The notes below the pieces were generated by a model. It saw only the letters and a program-made list of their open reading frames with translations. It was not told where the DNA came from and made no database searches. 64,000 nt of DNA, taken from Trissonchulus latispiculum (taxonomy: Eukaryota > Nematoda > Enoplea > Enoplida > Ironidae). The first letter of the stretch is position 1, and the number at the start of each line of letters is the position of its first letter. Below are positions 24,024 through 35,900 of the stretch, piece by piece. Where the stretch lies: the NCBI GenBank assembly GCA_030248195.1, contig JASAND010030494.1, forward strand, positions 1-64,000, given 5' to 3'. Both the position numbers and the translations under genes were made by a program.

Positions 24024-24967
24024 TTATTCCGGTCAACATTTGTGTCCCCCCCTTTTTCTCGAGATTGGCTGGACCGATCGGGCTGAAATTCTCACCATAG
24101 TTGTAGGGTGACCTGAAGTGCTCCCGTTTGTAAGGGCATCCCGATATCTCCCGGATTCCGGGAATGGCGAATCCCGGAATTTTAAAAATCGTAAGGGGGG
24201 ACCAAGGGAAACGTAAAAATTTTTTGTCTCCGATTTTGCTTAAAAGTTGGTCATAGGGTAAGTCGACCACGCTGATTTCGAAACTGAAATCGAAATTTCC
24301 GGAAAATTTCCGGATTTCGAGATATTCGACCCGGAAAATTCCGGATTTTGAAAAATTTCTCCGAAAGTGGTCGATATGGGGCTCAAATGAAAGAGCTCGT
24401 CGAGCTGAACAACTTTCCTTCTTGTGACATTTTCCGGAAATGCGTCTAGCGAAAGTTATAGCCGAAAAACTGAAAATCCGGGAATTCACGAAAACCCGGA
24501 TTTTGGACTTAAAAATTTTTTGTCTCCGATTTTGCTTAAAAGGTTGTCATAGGGTAAGTCGACCACGCTGATTTCGAAACTGAAATCGAAATTTCCGGAA
24601 AATTTACGAATTTCGAGATATTCGATCCGGAAAATTCCGGATTTTGAAAAATTTCTCCGAAAGTGGTCGATATGGGGCTCAAATGAAAGAGCTCGTCGAG
24701 CTGAGCAAGTTTCCTTCTTGCGACATTTTCTGATGTTGCGTCTAGCGAAAGTTATAACCGAAAAACTAAAAATCCGGTAATTAACGGAAAACCCGAATTT
24801 TAAAAAATTGTCTCAAAAGTAGTCGATATGGTACTCATCTGAAAGCCCTCAACGAGTAGGAAAAAATTTGTAATTGATCCAAGTTTTGAAAATGTACCAA
24901 TACTGAGTTTTGACCCTTTAGATAAGAGGAAAATGGCTGCGACAACCCGTTGATGCCGGTAGGATTT
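23939..24967 (+). mobile_element. Family-D element D2
   Basis: Head-to-tail with D1, separated only by a few bases of ATT. Same head, (TTTA)n, poly-C, body and tail (GCGACAACCC at 24939). The antisense open frame is present (24013-24489), but its end differs because the C run is one base shorter. Confidence 0.75.
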
Positions 24968-24970
24968 ATT

Positions 24971-25084
24971 GTGTTGCCCACTTTTCCAAAGGAAATGGCA
25001 ACACCTTGTTATTGGTCTGTGCTTATTGTGTTGCCCACTTTTCCAAAGGAATGGGCAACACTTTGTTATTGGTCTGTGCTTATT
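24971..25084 (+). mobile_element. Two solo family-B heads in tandem
   Basis: Hairpin heads start at 24971 and 25028 (57-bp spacing), each followed by TATTGGTCTGTGCTTATT. Neither has a body or tail of its own before the A1 body resumes at 27406. Confidence 0.65.
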
Positions 25085-25152
25085 ATTGTGTTGCCCACCT
25101 TTCCAAAGGAAAAAAGGGCAACCCTTTCTACTGTCTGTTTATTATTATTATT

Positions 25153-26880
25153 GGGTTGTCGCATTTTTTTTAAAAAAAGACAACCCTTTGATATGGCTAA
25201 GTTTCTTTATTTATTTATTGTGTTGCCCACTTTTCCAAAGGAATGGGCAACACCTTGTTATTGGTCTGTGCTTATTATTATTATCCGTCTGTCCCCCCCC
25301 CTAGATCTCGAGATTGGGAAGGGATACAGGGATGGTTGATACCTTATTTTGAAGCCCTTGACTAGGACATCTCCCGGAAGCAAGATGGGTCCGAAATTCC
25401 GGGATTTGAAAATTCGGATTTTTTCGGATGGTAAGGGGGGACCAAGGCGAAATTTCAAAAATCCAAAATTTGGTCAAAAATTTTTTGTCTCGGATTTTGC
25501 TTAAAAGTTGGTCATAGGGTAAGTCGACCACGCTGATTGCGAAACTGAAATCGAAATTTCCGGATTTCGAGATATTCGACCCGGAAAATTCCGGATTTTG
25601 AAAAATTTCTCCAAAAGTGGTCGATATGGTACTCAAATGAAAGAGCTCGTCGAGCTGGGTAATTTTTATCGTTACCATATTTTCCGGAAATGTTTCTAGC
25701 GAAAGTTATGGCAGCAGATTGGAAAATCCGGAATTTCCGGAAAAAACCGGATTTTCAAAAACTCATTGAAACATGGGCAATATGGTGCTTAATTGAAAGC
25801 TCTTTGAGTCTTGGGGCAGATTTCCTGCACAGAAATAACTTAAAAGGTACCTAGCAAAATCTATGCCCAAAAAATGTGTTGTGGGCAACACATTCTTGCA
25901 GTAGCGCTAGTTTATTTATTATTCCGGTCAACATTTGTGTCCCCCCCCTTTTTCTCGAGATTGGCTGGACCGATCGGGCTGAAATTCTCACCATAGTTGT
26001 AGGGTGACCTGAAGTGCTCCCGTTTGTAAGGGCATCCCGATATGTCCCGGATTCCGGGAATGGCGAATCCCGGAATTTTAAAAATCGTAAGGGGGGACCA
26101 AGGGAAACGTAAAAATTTTTTGTCTCCGATTTTGCTTAAAAGTTGGTCATAGGGTAAGTCCACCACGCTGATTTCGAAAATGAAATCGAAATTTTCGGAA
26201 AATTTCCGGATTTCGAGATATTCGACCCGGAAAATTCCGGATTTTGAAAAATTTCTCCAAAAGTGGTCGATATGGTACTCAAATGAAAGAGCTCGCCGAG
26301 CTGAACAACTTTCCTTCTTGCAACATTTACCGGAAATGCGTCTAGCGAAAGTTATAGCCGAAAAACTGAAAATCCGGGAATTCACGAAAACCCGGATTTT
26401 GGACTTAAAAATTTTTTGTCTCGGATTTTGCTTAAAAGTTGGTCATAGGGTAAGTCGGTGGTGCTGATTTCGAATCTGAAATTGAAATTCCCGGAAAATT
26501 CACGGATTTCGAGATATTCGGCCCGGAAAATTCCGGAATTTGAAAAATTTTTCCGAAAGTGGTCGATATGGTACTCAAATGAAAGAACTCGTCGAGCTGA
26601 GCAACTTTCCTTGTTGCGACAATTTCCGGAAATGCATCCATCGAAAATTACGGCCGAAAAACTGAAAATCCGGGAATTCCCGGAAAAACCGGAATTTTAA
26701 AAATTGTCCTAAAAGTGGTCAATATGGTACTTATTCGAAAGCTCTCAGCGAGTAGGGAAAAAGTTGTGATAGGGCCAAAGTCTGAAAATGTTCCAAAACT
26801 GAGTTTTAGCCCGAGCCAATATAAGCACAGAGGAATAAGAGGAAAAATGACTGCGACAACCCGTTGATGCCGGTAGGATT
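25153..26880 (+). mobile_element. Family-D element D3, interrupted by a B element
   Basis: The D head at 25153 and its (TTTA)n tract are cut at 25219 by a complete B element. The (TTTA)n and D body resume at about 25912 without loss (TTATTATTCCGGTCAAC). The tail GCGACAACCC is at 26853. The antisense open frame is again 157 codons (25912-26385). This is the clearest single case of insertion into the simple-repeat tract. Confidence 0.8.
25220..25911 (+). mobile_element. Family-B element inside D3
   Basis: Complete: head hairpin (GTGTTGCCCA/TGGGCAACAC), ATT tract, poly-C landmark at 25292, a body with the CCGGATTTCGAGATATTC module, and the tail GTGGGCAACAC at 25881 with 3' end GTAGCGCTAGTTT. 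It is flanked on both sides by the TTTA repeats of D3. Confidence 0.8.
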
Positions 26881-28594
26881 TATTATTATTATTATTATTA
26901 TCCGTCTGTCCCCCCCCTAGATCTCGAGATTGGGAAGGGGTACAGGGGTGGTTGATACCTCATTTTGAAGATATTCACTTGGACGTTGGATCCTCAGTTG
27001 GGCAGTCCGATACCTTCCGGATTCCGGGAATGGCGAATCCCGGAATTTTTCGGTTGGTAAGGGGGGACCAAGGCGAAATTTCAAAATCCAAAATTTGGTC
27101 AAAAATTTTTTGTCTCCGATTTCGCTCAAAAGTTGGTCATAGGGTAACTCGACCATGCTGATTTCGAAACTGAAATCGAAATTTCCGGAAAATTTCCGGA
27201 TTTCGAGATATTCGACCCGGAAAATTCCGGATTTCGAAAAATTTCTCTGAAAGTGGTTGATATGGTGTTCAAACGAAAGAGTTCGTCGAGCTGAGCAACT
27301 TTCCTTCTTGCAACAATTTCTGAAAATGCGTCTAGCGAAAGTTATGGCAGAAAAATAAACAGAAAAACCTATCGTGGGCAACACATTCTTGCAGTAGCGC
27401 TAGTTATTATTATTATTATTCTTCTTCTTCTTGTCCCCCCCCTATTAACTCACGCTAGGCTCAACGCCCGGAGCTGAAATTTGGTGGGTATGTGGGGGTT
27501 GGTCCCAAACCTGGCCCATTTTAATTTCATCGCTCTAGACCCACCCAGTCGACCAGGGCAGGGAATTTAATTTTTTAAAATGGTTCTGGTTTAAAGGGGG
27601 GGGGTTCTGGTTCTCTGTCAAAGCGATTCTCAAAAATGGTCGAAAACTTTTTGTCACCGTCAAAAGTCAGTCCTAGGGTGATTCGGGGACGCAGATTCCA
27701 AATCTGCAATCGAAATTTTTCTAGCTTTTGTGAATCTCGAGATATGGCCAAAATTTACACTGTTGGAGACCGCAAAAGTGAGCAAACTGCCCAGAAACGC
27801 CTAATATCTGTGTTTTTTTGAACTTGTTAGTGAAGTTTAGCCGGTGGATTTGCTAGGACACCCTTTAAAAGGAAGTGTCAAGTAACTTTCAGCGATATTT
27901 AGAAGAAAATTTCTTATCCCAACTGCCCTTTTATGGGCAACCATTTTCAGGTGAAGGTGTCAAAAATGGATAAAATCTTTTAATCTCGGATTTGATTGAA
28001 AAGTAAGTCCTGGGGTAATTCGGGGACGTAGGTTCCAAATCTGCAATCGCAATTTCTCTAGCTTTTGTGAATATCGAGATATGGTCAAAAGTTTCACCGT
28101 TGGAGTCCGCAAGGGCAAATTGTTTAGAAAAGCCTAATATCTGTGTTTTTTTGAACTTGTTAATGAAGTTTAGCCGGTGGATTTGCTAGGACACCCTTTA
28201 AAAGGAAGTGTCAAGTAACTTTCAGCGATATTTAGAAGAAAATTTCTTATCCCAACTGCCCTTTTATGGGCAACCATTTTTTTATGAAAATTTATATTAC
28301 AGAGTTACATTCCTGCCTAAAACAAAGAAGCGGCGGCAAACCATTCATGCCAGTTTAGCTTGTATTCATTTCATTCAGTCACAGCGGAGGCCACGTTACG
28401 TACATGACACCATCACAGTGTTAAGTCCAGCAGACAGCTCTTTGTGCGGAATTACTTTATCATTTCGACTCACAAGTTATCTCATAAGCCTTCTCAAACC
28501 AATGTATTATACTTACGCCATTGCGATTGAGTACGTATCTGAGCACTTCACGCGAATAGGTTGGATGGCGAGAGGCGCCTATTCTACCCCAGAC

Positions 28595-28890
28595 GCTGGT
28601 TTCAATCATTTTAGGCGCTGACTAGATTCCCTATTCTGCACCAAAGAGCTGGTTTCAATCATTTTAGGCGCTGACTAGATTCCCTATTCCGCAGCAAAGA
28701 GCTGGTTTCAATCATTTTAGGCGCTAACTAGATTCCCTATTCTGCACCAAAAAGCTGGTTTCAATCATTTTAGGCGCTGGCTAGATTCCCTATTCTGCAC
28801 CAAAAAGCTGGTTTCAATCATTTTAGGCGCTGGTTAGATTCCCTATTCTGCGTCAAAAAGCTGGTTTCAATCATTTTAGGCGCTGAGTAG
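28595..28890 (+). repeat. 53-bp minisatellite, six units
   Basis: Units start at 28595, 28648, 28701, 28754, 28807 and 28860, exactly 53 bp apart. They contain GCTGGTTTCAATCATTTTAG and CTAGATTCCCTATTCTGC. The units differ by single bases. It lies between the A1 tail and the CULT-gene start. Confidence 0.9.
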
Positions 28891-29253
28891 ACATTAATCT
28901 GCACGAAACTATTGGCATTTTTCCGCTTTAGCAACATTTCCCTATTCTCCCCTTTAGCAATGACCGTTAAGACATTTTTGTTACTAGTATAGTATCAAAA
29001 TAGACGATTTTTGACCAAAAAATTCCGGCGAAGCCGTAAAATTTAATTTTGACTATAATTTTAGCTGTACAGAGCTCCATGAAAAGTTCGTATATAACGT
29101 GGTGTGTTTCCAAAGAAGTTTATGTAAGATTTCATCCGAATGTTTGACTTTGGAAGTATTTTTGCAGCTTGTTACGTACATAATATATATAATATATATG
29201 CATATAATATCTATGATCTTAGTAGATCGCGATGATTTGGCTTGTTAGCTAAC
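28891..29253 (+). promoter_or_regulatory. Upstream region of the CULT-domain gene
   Basis: About 360 bp of AT-rich sequence between the minisatellite and the start codon. A TATA-rich stretch (ATAATATATATAATATATATG) at 29179-29202 lies 50-75 bp before the ATG and could serve as core promoter. No other element was recognised. Confidence 0.25.
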
Positions 29254-32200
29254 ATGGTGTCGACGGTGCTCTTCCTTCTTGCTAATTTGATTGTGTCGCA
29301 CGCAGTGTCTAAGGAAACTGAAGCTGAAGAGGAATATGAAGGTAATAATGGCGGATTAGTGGTGTGGTGTATCAGGCATAGGATTATGTAAGATAGTTGG
29401 CTGTTTCCCGTTCCAGAATTTCTGAGGGGGGGCGGTTCGGATCTCCGTATGTGTGGGGTGGGGGTCGAAATATTTTTCGAAAAATGTTTTAAAACAGCAT
29501 TTTTATGCTGAGCTAAAATTAAATTTTTTTCCTTGACTTAAGGGAGCCTAAAATTGTTTTAAAATGCTAAAAAACCTAAGCATTCGGAGAAGCCAGAAAT
29601 TTTGTAGAGTTTACCTCTAAGCTCTGCTTTTCCAGGCACTTTGGCTTCTGGAAAGAAAGCCCGAATCCTGGCGGAGGGGCGTGGATGGCCCAACTCAGAC
29701 ACCGTATGAAACAGCCACGATAAAAACGATGTTCGACGAAAGCCTCTAACTTTCGCAAATGTTGGTCAAACTTAAATTTTTCTTGCATGTGGAGTCGGAT
29801 ACCTTTCTACTTTTTACTTTACTTACTTCTCTGGTCAGAACTTCCGATTTTACGGTCGACTGTTCTATCCCCGAAGGCCACAAAGCTTTCTCGGTTCCAG
29901 CTAACACAGCTGTCCATCCTTAACTGGTCAGTAAATGGGCACCACTACGGTGGGAAGGTAACAGGAGCCAGTGCAGAAGGGCCGGATGCAGTCAGCTTTT
30001 GAGGTGATGCTACGGCTGAGAATGTATATAGACGGAGATATCTCCAGGGGTAAACCTTTTACTTTTTACCTTTAGGATCCCGTCACTGTCCTTTGGATAG
30101 ATCCAAAGAGGTTCTCGGTTTGTATATTCAACAAGCTCAGTGTTTTTTCGTAGAGTGTCGCTAATACACACTTAAGCACTGACTCCTTGTAGTATAGTCA
30201 GGGGGGAAGAAAAACATGAATAGGGAAGCAAGCCTCCAACTTTTTCTTCGCTTGGATTTGGATCGGTTTGAGTATACCGTTATGTACCGTGGGCAAATAC
30301 CTATCCAATCGTATATTCAAACTTCTCTTATACCTCATTCAGCTTTGGCAGTAACCGGATTTGTCCATGTTTTTACCCGCAAATCGGGGGAAAACATGGT
30401 GCGGGGGAAAAACATGGCAGGGATTTCTACAACCAACCATTTAGAGTGGTTTAAAAGTATTGTTTCAGCTGTTTTTAGCGTGCAAAACTACCTAGGCACC
30501 CCTCTAACCTCGCAGCAAGCTTAAAACCCGATTTTTTGTCAAAATGCTAAATCCGCCGTAAACCTGTTTGGGCATGAAACCTGCTGGGAACTGGCCATAA
30601 TATGCAGAATATCACTAGAAACAAGTTAGTTGTGTTAAAAATTGCAATATTCCTTCATTTTTAAGTTTTTTCAAAATTTTCATTTTTACCATAGAAACTT
30701 ATGAAACCTGGCATGTTGATGCTGCAAATCAAATTTTCGAGCTAGAAGCTTCAAAAATGCTCACAGTTGGCATATTTTGAGGTTTTTAGTGGTTTTAAAG
30801 CATTCTCTTTCCTATAAAAGCATTAGTTACGCCTTCCTGAAGCATACGCAAAAATTTTAAAATTTGGTCACCATGTTTTTCCCCGCTCTAGTGGACCCAA
30901 TGGGGGGGGGGAAACATGGTCAAATTTTTTTACTGGGTTTACGCAGGGGAAAACCACTATTGTCATGTGATAGAGCAAGTCAAATTATGCCCGCATGCCA
31001 ATTTATAGTAACCAAAGTTTGATAGTTGGTTAGATATATATAGACATGCAAACTTTCGAAAATCCTTAGCATTTTGGCCAATTTTGGGAGGTCAACTTAC
31101 AGAATCAAACTTATAAACCAATCTGGTACTGTATGGTATACTTCTAGACTTGCTCTTTCTAATGGGCTATACTAGGCAGCTGCAACTGCTATGGTTGGGG
31201 AGTAGGCGACCATGTTTTTCCCCTTCTTTTCCGTCATGTTTCCCCCCCCCCCTCTCTGACTATATATAATTTCACCACACGACATGGTTTTTCTCGAAAT
31301 CGGACCTGTGCTTTTCAGTGTGTTTTTCCAAGAAAATGTGTTTTTTCTAAAAATTGATTTTTCGTGTTTTAAACGAGTTTAGGACTGTTTTACGACCTAC
31401 AGCGCATTCCTGGTTAGTTTCCGTTGTCCTGGGGATGAAATCAAACTTGTATTGGAGTTTGAAAGGCTTAAACACTATAGAATCATGCAAAATATAGGGC
31501 CATAGAATACACAACGGGGACCTTTTCAAAAATTGGTTAAAACCACAATGAAAACAGTAAATCTTTTAATTTATTAATCCAGTTTTTCTTTTGCAAGGTG
31601 CACAATTTGGATAAAAATTTGTAGACCAAAGTATGTACTAATGTGTTATATAAACTAACATAGTGCCACAATGCTAGAAGATTAGAAAGAAAAGATCAAA
31701 AGTACAAAACATAACTAAAATAGAACGCGGGGCTTTGTACGCCGAAGGCGCAAGCCTTTGTCAGCAAAGAGTCTTCCGTAGTTTCAAAACTTTTAAGAGA
31801 TTGCTAAAATTTTGCTTCTGGAACTAAAAATTCAGGTGTGTTTTTAAGTTTGTTTTCCTAGCAAAAACTGTGCGATAACACAGTAAAGACACGATATATA
31901 TATCACCACGACCACAGTATCTCACACTTTTCGGTTTCCCCTTACTTCTCGGAGCACCACTTTCCTTTCCCTCCCCTTCAACTTTCTGGCATTCCCCTAC
32001 CCACTTCGTATTCTTCCAATTTGCATGAGTGTCGAGAAATTTAGTTTTGAGGTCATGTTTTCAAAAATTTTCTCAATTTGGAGTTAATTTATGGTAGAGA
32101 TGGGCGAGGAAAATATGGACTGGAAAAACGTTTTCCCATTTTTCCGATGGAGTGGGAAAAATATTCCTAATGTTATTTTGACGATTTTTCGAAGGACATG

Positions 32201-32943
32201 TTCTGAGAACTTTTCCCGCAATTTTGCACTATTTACAACCTTTTCCGAGGGACATAGTAGGTGGGATATGTTTAGTCTGACGAAATTGTATTTTTTAATA
32301 ACGGTTTTGCTGAGGCCTTGGAAAACTGGCTTATCCCTAGTGGGGGGTGGGGGGCCGCCCCCCATTCGAGGAGCCCCCACATGCATTCCGACCTCCCTCC
32401 ATAACTCAAAAAATTGTCAAATTTTACCATTTTTACCCTAAATTTTCAAAACTTTCAGCTTCGCCGGACTTTCCCTAAATTTTCACTATTTTAGCTTAAA
32501 GAACACCTAAAATTAGTAATTTTTTAGCGATTTTTAGCAGTTTATATATACACAAAAAGTCCACAAAAATTCAGAAAAATTTTCTAAAAATATGCCCCCA
32601 TCGATGGGGTGCCCCATGAAGCCTCCCCCATAAAAAATTGCCAAGGAATCATGGAAAAATATTCGGGACATGTTCTGAAAGTTAAATTAGAATATTGGGA
32701 TCTACCAAAAAGAGTGTTTATTGAGGTGATAAGGCGATATTAATGAACATGGGCTATTTTTGGAAATCAATATTTCTTGCTATTGAATTTGTACGTATAT
32801 AGACGATTGACTACCTCAGGTAGAGTTAATCGACTAACGGTTAAGTGTTATATCCAAAGCTGTTGAAACGTCTGGACTTCTTTATATATATACTTTCGGC
32901 CTGTGTTACCTGCGACAACCACAGGCCAGGTCTACATGGTACA

Positions 32944-32999
<56 letters not shown>

Positions 33000-35900
33000 C
33001 AGCAAAGCCAAGGTGTATATGCAGAACTCGCCTTGTAGTTTGCTTTAATGTATCGTTTGCTGAAAATATTTGATTCCTATAAAACTCAATACTGGAGCTG
33101 TATACGCGCTTGTGTATATATATAATTGCATTAGCCGTGTGGGGCTATTTAATGTGGTGATAACTGCTTGGTATATGCGTGCAGAAATATGAAATAGCAC
33201 AACTTTTAACACATTGGGTAATTTTGGGGTGACCGGAAAAATAGAAAACAACGGAATGATATACAAGGTTTTTCAGATAGTCTTTTTCTGAAAAACAAAC
33301 ACTAATTTGTGAACCTATGAGCTAAGTTTAAAAACAGCAATTTTTGGCATTTCTATTTTAAAATGCTAACTTTACTTTGCTAAAACAGGTCTTGTTCTAG
33401 ATAGATCTGACCCCCACTTTTTGAAATCCCCTACTTTTACAACCCAACAGTTGCCAGAATATCAACTATCAGACTGTTGAGAATGAATCCTTTAAAATGA
33501 CTGAACGGCAAGAAATACAAATGCCTCTGCTAAGCATGAGAAATTAAAATTCGTGGATGTCAGTTTATAGATTTAAGGAGTCCTACAAATTCGCCTATAC
33601 AGTATAGAGACTAGATTCCAGTAGACAGCTGGACTGTGTATGTTGTTGTTGTGAAGTTAATCTTCGCATTTGTGTTGACTCAAAGTGTTCACTTCCGAGT
33701 GTAGTCAACGAGATCCTGTGTAGTAGCTCACCACAAGCCATGGAAATAGCAGAACATCAATTTAACTAAATTAGCTGGTCTCAGGATGGACACTGACCCG
33801 ACTTCAGAACTAAATGTATACGTAACTTGCGAAATCGAGTTTGTAATTTTCTGCGTAGTTCTTCAGCTTTCGTGATGCTGTCAAAGAAGGGAACTTTGCA
33901 TGCTGAAAGGTTTGTTACTTTGTTAAAGTTTGCGCTGAATCACTGCCTTTCGCAACTGGATTTTCATCCAGTTTATAATAATTGAACTAAATGTTGTTCA
34001 TTGCATTATCTATTATATTATATATATAATTTGATTGTTTCTTTTTATTGTTTTAGATGGTCTGATTTGTCGCCAGTGCGGGCACCACGTTGTCGATGAT
34101 GAGAGTATTCTGAAAAGAATTGTGAGCAGTAAGGCCCTTCGTCACTACAATGAGACCATCTTGGGGCATCGAAATGTCCTGATACAGCTCTTTGAAAATC
34201 CTGCCGGTCCGTTTTAGTTATGTTTTGGTTAAATTTTTGTTTTTACGTGCGTTTTTCGCCTCTGTCCCCTACATACGTAGTTTTTGTTTCAGAAATGCTA
34301 ATTTTGTATCAAACCAGTGCTACTTACTTCGTACATTTTAATTTTGCTTAGGTAATACTGTTTAATTTAATATTGTGTACATATATAGGCAAGCGGATTT
34401 GGAACTTCAGCTAAATTTAATACGTATAGAACACTTGCGGGTCCACAATTTTGTGACGGGAAAAATTTTTTACCGGAGGGTCTGGGTGGCGGAACCCCCC
34501 CAGCAGTCGGAGAAAATTTTGGTTTTTGTAATAAAATTGGTGTTCAAACCTTTAATTATTTGGATTTTGAAGAACAGCGAAAATTAACTAAAATAATAAC
34601 ATTTTTGGGCATAAATGGAAATTTTCTACGAACACTCGCATGCATTTCAAGCTTTTTCTTCATAGAAATCTCTAGACGATGAATCCGCCACTGGTATAGA
34701 AATATTTGTCAGTGGTTAGCTAACATTAGCATAATTTGTACGATTGAATTCTAATTTTAATAGTAACTTGTAGAGTTTGCATGAAGTTGATAACTTAATT
34801 ATAAGGAACATTGTACACGTTTGAAATCTCTGTATTTTGTTGGTATTGTGTGCTTTTACCATCATTCAATTACGTAATGACGCCCTGTTTTCCAATATAA
34901 TATGCTACATGATACATAATAAAATTTAAATTTTTTTTCTATGATCGTGCCGGGCTCAGGTTATGTAGGTCGTCATGATTCATAGGCATTTGTGACTGGA
35001 CTAACGTTCATTGGATGGACTCTGGGCAGATGCCATCGTCTGGGCGGTTTCCCGTTGGCCAGCTCCGCATCTCCTCCATCTGTCACCGTTGACAATCTCT
35101 TAGGATCCACTCTTGTCGGTTTGGCCACCTTTCTGTCCATTCGAAGGAAATACTTGGACAGTAAAAAGCCCCCCACAATACAGAGAATGAATCCCAGTGT
35201 AAACCAGCCCAGTGTTAGCCACAGACCCTGTACTGGGTTCATCAGTGTATAGCATAGGGTTGTGCCTAGATTGTGATAGATTTGATAGACGGGTCGGCAG
35301 TGGCCTGTATCATCCTTTAGGTTCTTAATCAGCGCTTTAACGTCGTCCAAAACCTGGCTCTTGGCGGTCTCAAAATAGGACTGGCAGTACTGCTTGAAGG
35401 TGGTCATCAGCTGGCTGTTGGTCTGGTTGAAGATTTTCTGATAGGTGAAGGCGTCTGTCAGCACCGAATTCAGAATAGTCAAAGTCTGATTGAGCTGACT
35501 CAACGATTGCCTCAGCGTTCGTTCGTCATACTTTTCCGTTTCGTCTAACTGTTCTTCTAGTTTGCTGGCGGCCGCCTTGTAGGCTGTCGGATCTTCTGCT
35601 TTCCCCGCCGCTTCGTTGGCCAGCTGTAGCAGTTTGGCTAGGATAAAGAGGGTGTTGCGGGGCGGCGTGGCCACCTTTTGAGCATAGTTGATGAGGCCTT
35701 CTCGGTAGAGACTTGCCAGCGGCAGAATCTCCCCATAGAGAGTATCGTTGATGGTACTGTCTGAGGGTCGATAGACCAGGTCGGGATCAAAATCCCAGTA
35801 ATCTCCCACGTCGATTTCGAGTTTGGCGGCCACCTGACCCTCGATACTGTCCAGATCGACCCTGGTCTGCAGTGAAAAGGCACTGTAGAAGGCCCTGTCC

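Larger units (their letters stand above)
25088..27405 (+). mobile_element. Family-B element (hybrid head), interrupted by D3
   Basis: The head at 25088 has a 5' arm of B type (GTGTTGCCC) but a 3' arm of C type (GGGCAACCC), so one pair is mismatched. The B body resumes at about 26885 (ATCCGTCTGTCCCCCCC, CTAGATCTCGAGATTGG). It ends with the B tail GTGGGCAACAC at 27374 plus 3' end GTAGCGCTAGTT. The tail pairs with the 5' arm. Confidence 0.65.
20087..28363 (+). mobile_element. Nest 1, outermost element, family A (A1)
   Basis: The head hairpin at 20087 has arms GGTTTGCC and GGCAAACC. The tail at 28333 carries GCGGCAAACC followed by 20 nt ending in GCTTGT. The family-A body resumes only after all inserted elements, at about 27406: an ATT/CTT tract, the poly-C landmark (TGTCCCCCCCC), then two copies of a roughly 336-bp module containing GGGGACGCAGATTCC. 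Everything between 20142 and 27405 is made of other elements inserted in A1's simple-repeat tract. The tail lies 0.9 kb upstream of the CULT-gene start. The Helentron-associated (HINE) assignment is inference. Confidence 0.7.

Noticed and set aside
28595..28890. Regular 53-bp repeats resembling a CRISPR array
   Set aside because: The whole unit is repeated with no unique spacers, in a eukaryotic genome; it is a minisatellite.
30216..30524. 102-codon plus-strand frame
   Set aside because: No motif, lies in an inverted-repeat element and includes its subterminal words.
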